From positions 1 to 8,851 of the forward strand of contig CASQEL010000064.1 in NCBI GenBank assembly GCA_949427775.1: a DNA stretch of 8,851 bases, written 5' to 3'. The first letter of the stretch is position 1; the number at the start of each line of letters is the position of its first letter. A program made the translations under genes and the position numbers. Below, one piece after another: positions 6,454 to 8,851 of the stretch. The DNA comes from an uncultured Desulfovibrionaceae bacterium (GTDB lineage: Bacteria; Desulfobacterota; Desulfovibrionia; Desulfovibrionales; Desulfovibrionaceae). The notes under the pieces were generated by a model. That model made no database searches and had not been told where the DNA came from. It was given only the letters and a program-made list of their open reading frames with translations.

Positions 6454-6690
6454 TCAGGCTGTGGCCTTGATGACCTGACCTGAATCACGTTCGGGAACAA
6501 ACTCCGAAAGACGTTGCCGGAAAGCCGCGAACTCCGCTTCCCGGGCAAGCGTCGCCTGGGTGGCGTCGATCATGGCCTGCGCCATTTCCATGACGCCGAT
6601 CAACAGAGGCGGATGACGAATCGGCAGGATCAGAGGCCGCTGCTGCGGGTCGGCGCTGTCGACAAAAGGAATAATGGGGACGCTGACCAT
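6454..6690 (-). CDS. Small hypothetical protein, first gene of the miaB unit
   Basis: This 78-residue protein is not one I recognise. The N-terminal half is proline-rich and hydrophobic (PIIPFVDSADPQ, then RPLILPIRHPPLLIG), and the second half is a predicted amphipathic helix (about residues 33-68, VMEMAQAMIDATQATL onward). It has no signal peptide and no cysteine. Support for coding is the ATG at 6690 with AAGGCGG 7 nt upstream, a balanced amino-acid composition unlike the arginine-rich shadow frames around it, and its position at the head of a co-directional gene string. It is 80 bp upstream of the 125-aa gene. It could be a phasin-like or chaperone-like helical protein, but nothing proves this. 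Confidence 0.65.
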   Translation of the reverse strand: MVSVPIIPFVDSADPQQRPLILPIRHPPLLIGVMEMAQAMIDATQATLAREAEFAAFRQRLSEFVPERDSGQVIKATA

Positions 6691-6798
6691 GGTTTGTCCG
6701 CCTTCACATGTTTGCCCGTGCCGTCGGCGTAGTGCGCCGCGCCATGGCCGTCGGGCGGGAGGGCACGGTTTTCCCTGTTTTTCGACGGCCTCTTTTCA

Positions 6799-6827
6799 AG
6801 AATTTCACCGGCCGGGCCGATTGTCAA
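6799..6827 (-). promoter_or_regulatory. Candidate sigma-70 promoter of the miaB unit
   Basis: On the minus strand a perfect -35 hexamer TTGACA (6827-6822) is followed after 17 bp by AATTCT (6804-6799), a weak -10 with 3 of 6 consensus bases. It would give a leader of about 100 nt before ATG 6690. The -35 and spacing are good and the -10 is poor, so this is a candidate only. Confidence 0.4.
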
Positions 6828-6858
6828 CAGTCGCGGGCAGGGGTCACGGCGCGCCGGG

Positions 6859-6920
6859 CCGAATCCTCGCGGCAAAGGTCTGCTGCCGCATGTTCGCGGG
6901 CTTTTGCCGTCGGGATTCGG
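6859..6920. repeat. Long imperfect inverted repeat, possible structured RNA
   Basis: The arms 6859-6876 and 6903-6920 are 18 nt each. As plus-strand RNA they give 15 Watson-Crick pairs, 2 G-U pairs and a single mismatch around a 26-nt loop that can pair further internally. An outer GCGCG/CGCGC pair (6849-6853 with 6922-6926) can extend the stem after an interior loop. The G-U pairs would become A-C on the minus strand, so the plus-strand transcript folds better. A short T-run (TGTTTT, 6927-6932) follows just beyond. It could be a small RNA, a leader structure of the 7218 gene, or a terminator-like element. Confidence 0.5.
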
Positions 6921-7076
6921 TCGCGCTGTTTTCCGAAACGACCGGGCCCGCATCCGGGTGTCATGGCGATTTCCGGAGACGGGCGGTCAGGGAAATGTAC
7001 GGAAGACCCATCCTGAAGTAAAGACCCCGGTCACTTGACGCGGAGCCCGCCTTGAGCCAAAAAATGTTGTCCGGAA

Positions 7077-7102
7077 CCGGGCGCGGACGATCCGCGCTCC
7101 GG
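7077..7102. repeat. GC-rich hairpin upstream of the Cys-cluster gene
   Basis: GCGCGGA (7081-7087) and TCCGCGC (7091-7097) form a perfect 7-bp stem with a CGA loop. CCGG (7077-7080) and CCGG (7099-7102) extend it by four pairs past a one-base bulge. No T-run follows directly on the plus strand, and on the minus strand the T-run is about 12 nt away. It lies 115 bp before the GTG at 7218 and may be part of that gene's leader. Confidence 0.45.
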
Positions 7103-7217
7103 GGCCCAGAGCATTTTCACGTTTCCGGGTTCCGGGGCGCTCCCCCTTGCCGCGCCGCGGGGACGGTTCGGATACGGGCCTCCCCGCAGATTTCCAACCC
7201 CAGCATGGAGAACCGAC

Positions 7218-7784
7218 GTGAGCGAATACACGGTGGAGCGACTGGATGTCGCCCCTTATTTTGATATGGAACGCATCATCAGCATGACGCAGGAAACCCG
7301 CATCGGCGGCGCGACGCTGGAACGGCTGATGCGGCTGTGGGAAGCCTGGCTCCCCGAGCTGACGGTGGAGCGCATTGATACGGGCAAGATCGCGTATCTG
7401 GTCGTCTGGCTGAGCAAAACAGTGGAAGAGGCCGTGGACAAAGCCTGGGAGGATTCTCCTTCCGATGCCTACCTGGACAACGCTCTGGCCCAGACGCTGT
7501 GCATGGAGGCCGTGCATGCCGTGCTGCCGGAGGTGGAGGACGCCGGATGCGCCCCCGCGCCCCGCCCTACGGACAAGCTGCGCGCGGCGCTGGAGGCTGA
7601 GGGACTGCCCTATCTGCACGACGGCGCCACGTTGTCGCGGCGCTACGCCGTGGTGACCCATCATCCGTTCAAGGGGGGCTGCGAAATCTGCCATCTTCAG
7701 AAAGAGTGCCCCAAGGGGCAGGGACAGAGCGGCTCGGCCAGCGTGGTGTTGCCCGGGTATGAAAAGCCTACTTCCCTTCCATAA
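7218..7784 (+). CDS. Hypothetical protein with C-terminal Cys cluster; possible corrinoid-reactivation-like fold
   Basis: This 188-residue soluble protein has no signal peptide. The N-terminal part includes ERLDVAPYF, then a conserved-looking MTQETRIGGATLERLMRLWEA-type segment (about residues 23-43). The middle (58-106) holds a hydrophobic strand followed by long helices (AYLVVWLSKTVEEAVDKAW, then NALAQTLCMEAVHAVLPEVE). The C-terminal third has LPYLHDGATLSRRYAVV and then C155-E-I-C158 and C164 (C-x2-C-x5-C), followed by a Gly/Ser-rich tail. The order 'hydrophobic strand, Ala-rich helix with a D-x-L-A motif, small beta motif, CxxCx4-5C' reminds me of vitamin-B12-dependent methionine synthase activation-domain-like proteins, but this is from memory and is weak. 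Start GTG 7218 has GGAG (7207-7210) 7 nt upstream and no better ATG exists. The last 17 bp overlap the convergent DUF5334-like gene. Confidence 0.85.
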   Translation: MSEYTVERLDVAPYFDMERIISMTQETRIGGATLERLMRLWEAWLPELTVERIDTGKIAYLVVWLSKTVEEAVDKAWEDSPSDAYLDNALAQTLCMEAVHAVLPEVEDAGCAPAPRPTDKLRAALEAEGLPYLHDGATLSRRYAVVTHHPFKGGCEICHLQKECPKGQGQSGSASVVLPGYEKPTSLP

Positions 7785-8049
7785 CCAGAGTGCGGCGTTT
7801 GTCGCCCCGCGGGGTGCGGACGGTGACTTCGACGGTGCGTTTGTTGCGGATGACGGATTCCACCAGGCAGGTTTCCGTCATGTCGCCGCCATAGGTGCGC
7901 ACTTCCACCGTCTCTCCTCGCGAGGGAACGCGATCCGGCGTGATTTCCACAAGTTCCGTGGTTTCGGCGTCAAAGCCGTCCCACGCCGCGGCGGGTGTTT
8001 CCGCCAGGAGACAGACGCAGCACGGGAGCAGGAGCAGAGATTTTTTCAT
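7768..8049 (-). CDS. Exported DUF5334-like small protein
   Basis: This 93-residue precursor has a clear Sec signal peptide: MKKSLLLLPCCVCLLAE with a likely signal peptidase I site after Ala20-Ala21-Ala22, before Trp23. No proper lipobox precedes the cysteines. The mature part of about 71 residues begins WDGFDAETTELVEI and continues as beta-strand-like segments (GETVEVRTYGGD, TCLVESVIRNKRTVEVTVRT, KRRTLVMEG). The WDG(Y/F)D start, the 'veIe..' strand and the paired 'vEV.. yd' strands agree with what I recall of DUF5334, small periplasmic proteins of unknown role common in Desulfovibrio. The precursor is unusual in having three Cys inside the signal peptide and one (Cys61) in the mature protein. 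No Shine-Dalgarno sequence is visible before ATG 8049. The stop codon lies inside the end of the convergent gene. Confidence 0.85.
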   Translation of the reverse strand: MKKSLLLLPCCVCLLAETPAAAWDGFDAETTELVEITPDRVPSRGETVEVRTYGGDMTETCLVESVIRNKRTVEVTVRTPRGDKRRTLVMEGK

Positions 8050-8057
8050 ATCTGTCG

Positions 8058-8084
8058 TATATATTGATTCGCCGTTGTTGGCAA
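8058..8084 (-). promoter_or_regulatory. Candidate promoter very close to the DUF5334-like start
   Basis: On the minus strand TTGCCA (8084-8079) and TATATA (8063-8058) are 15 bp apart; shifting to TATACG gives a 17-bp spacer. The -10 box ends only 8 nt before the ATG at 8049, so transcription would start at or next to the start codon. This fits the lack of a ribosome binding site and suggests leaderless translation. Confidence 0.35.
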
Positions 8085-8163
8085 CCGTTCGTTCCGGGGC
8101 GCGGTGCGGGCATGTCTGAAAAACGCCGCGTGCGGGAGAGGTCTTCCCCGTATGAACGCCCTG

Positions 8164-8192
8164 TTGTGGCCCGGAGCGGCCCGGGGTATGCT
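8164..8192 (+). promoter_or_regulatory. Candidate sigma-70 promoter of moaA with a dyad in the spacer
   Basis: TTGTGG (8164-8169) and TATGCT (8187-8192) are separated by exactly 17 bp and would place the start of transcription about 28 nt before moaA. The spacer contains CCCGG (8170-8174) and CCGGG (8181-8185), an inverted repeat that could be an operator. I see no clear Moco riboswitch in the 178 bp upstream. Confidence 0.4.
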
Positions 8193-8227
8193 GTTCGCAG
8201 CGTCAACATGTTTCCGGAGGAATATTC

Positions 8228-8851
8228 ATGGCTGAAAGGGAACCGCTGCGCCGTCTGACGGATGGACATGGCCGGACCGTGCGGTATCTGCGTCTGTCCG
8301 TGACGGATCGCTGCAACCTTCGCTGCCTGTATTGCCGCAGCAACGCCAGGGAACGCTGCATTCCGCACGAGGAGGTGTTGCGCTACGAGGAAATGCTCCG
8401 CATTGTGGGCGCGGCCACAGGATACGGCATTGAAAAGGTTCGTCTCACCGGCGGAGAGCCCTTTGCCCGCAAAGGGTTCCTGCATTTGGTGGAGATGCTG
8501 CGCACGGCGTTTCCCGCCGTGGACATCCGCATCACCACCAACGGCACCCTGCTGCGCCCGCATGTGGCGGCGCTGCGGGATCTGGGCGTCGGGGCGATCA
8601 ATCTTTCTCTGGACAGTTTCCGGCGGGACGGATTCGCGGCCGTGACCGGCCGGGATCTGCTGCCGGAAGTGCTGACGGCCATGGATGCGCTGCTGGCGGC
8701 CGGGATACGGCTCAAAATCAATGCGGTGGCGCTGCGGGGCGTGAACGATCGGGATCTGGGCGATTTTCTGGCCTTTGCCCGCGCGCATCCGGTGGATGTC
8801 CGGTTTATCGAGTTTATGCCCATGGGCAACGGCACGCGCTGGTCGGAGGAA
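8228..8851 (+). CDS. moaA: GTP 3',8-cyclase MoaA, N-terminal part
   Basis: These are the first 208 codons of a radical-SAM enzyme that runs off the right edge (full family length about 320-340). MoaA converts GTP to 3',8-cyclo-GTP, the first step of molybdenum cofactor synthesis, in the cytoplasm. The N-terminal cluster motif is C29-N-L-R-C33-L-Y-C36, followed by RS instead of the commoner MP. Further signatures are LTGGEPFARK (73-82, the SAM-binding GGE), ITTNGTLL (102-109), INLSLDS (124-130), NAVALRGVND (165-174) and RFIEFMPMGNG (192-202). The C-terminal second 4Fe-4S cluster and the GG tail are outside the window. Start ATG 8228 is supported by GGAGG (8216-8220) 7 nt upstream and by the family's usual distance to the first Cys. 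Moco is needed for formate dehydrogenase and other oxidoreductases typical of sulfate reducers. Confidence 0.95.
   Translation, partial: MAEREPLRRLTDGHGRTVRYLRLSVTDRCNLRCLYCRSNARERCIPHEEVLRYEEMLRIVGAATGYGIEKVRLTGGEPFARKGFLHLVEMLRTAFPAVDIRITTNGTLLRPHVAALRDLGVGAINLSLDSFRRDGFAAVTGRDLLPEVLTAMDALLAAGIRLKINAVALRGVNDRDLGDFLAFARAHPVDVRFIEFMPMGNGTRWSEE

Larger units (their letters stand above)
6691..7217. other. 527-bp gene-free divergent region with hairpins
   Basis: No convincing coding frame spans this region. The open frames here are short, arginine/proline-rich and lack ribosome sites. It separates the minus-strand miaB unit from the plus-strand Cys-cluster gene, so it must hold promoters in both directions. 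It contains a candidate minus-strand promoter (6799-6827), a long imperfect inverted repeat (6859-6920), a 5-bp TCAGG/CCTGA pair around 6990-7016, a strong hairpin (7077-7102) and a GCGGGG/CCCCGC pair (7157-7162 and 7182-7187). I looked for a cobalamin riboswitch and did not find its conserved core. Confidence 0.6.

Noticed and set aside
6674..7021. Plus-strand open frames in the divergent region
   Set aside because: They are Arg/Cys-rich, have no ribosome sites, and run through the hairpin; they are not supported as genes.
6980..7070. Cobalamin riboswitch upstream of the 7218 gene
   Set aside because: There is a GGGAA-like run and a GGTCACTTG stretch, but the conserved core and the B12 box (GCCACTG) are not present in the right order.
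8093..8227. Moco riboswitch upstream of moaA
   Set aside because: The leader is short and I could not fold the characteristic multi-helix Moco RNA; only small local stems are seen.

Overview
The window looks like an ordinary chromosomal segment of a GC-rich, anaerobic deltaproteobacterium, most probably a Desulfovibrio relative (Desulfovibrionaceae). The reasons are the high GC content, a futalosine-pathway menaquinone gene, a MiaB / bifunctional-nuclease pair, a DUF5334-like secreted protein, and several small genes that read like lineage-specific Desulfovibrio proteins. This assignment rests on remembered families; no search was run. I see no rRNA, tRNA, CRISPR array, insertion sequence, integrase, phage gene or toxin/defence module.

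Layout. (1) Positions 1-1745, + strand: the 3' end of an mqnD-like gene, then a complete NorM/MdtK-type MATE efflux pump that keeps all three key acidic residues. (2) Positions 1842-3793, - strand: a small coiled-coil / zinc-ribbon protein, then a 451-residue protein with a degenerate receiver domain and TPR-like repeats. It converges on the MATE gene. (3) Positions 3975-6690, - strand: a compact four-gene unit read 78-aa protein > 125-aa acidic protein > miaB > DUF151 nuclease-like protein. It has a TAATG junction and a 7-nt overlap, and it ends at a textbook rho-independent terminator (3975-3998). (4) Positions 6691-7217: a 527-bp gene-free divergent region holding a long imperfect inverted repeat (6859-6920) and a second strong hairpin (7077-7102). 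(5) Positions 7218-8049: a 188-aa protein with a C-terminal Cys cluster (+), overlapping tail to tail by 17 bp with a small exported DUF5334-like protein (-). (6) Positions 8228-8851, + strand: the first 208 codons of moaA, cut by the window edge.

Most of the assignable genes are housekeeping: menaquinone synthesis, drug/cation export, tRNA thiomethylation and molybdenum cofactor synthesis. I did not find a convincing new multi-gene system. The items most worth following are the pseudo-receiver-TPR protein whose phospho-acceptor position is His, the structured divergent intergenic region, the 20-bp near-perfect palindrome between two genes of the miaB unit, and the Cys-cluster protein at 7218, whose layout weakly recalls corrinoid-reactivation (MetH activation-like) proteins.
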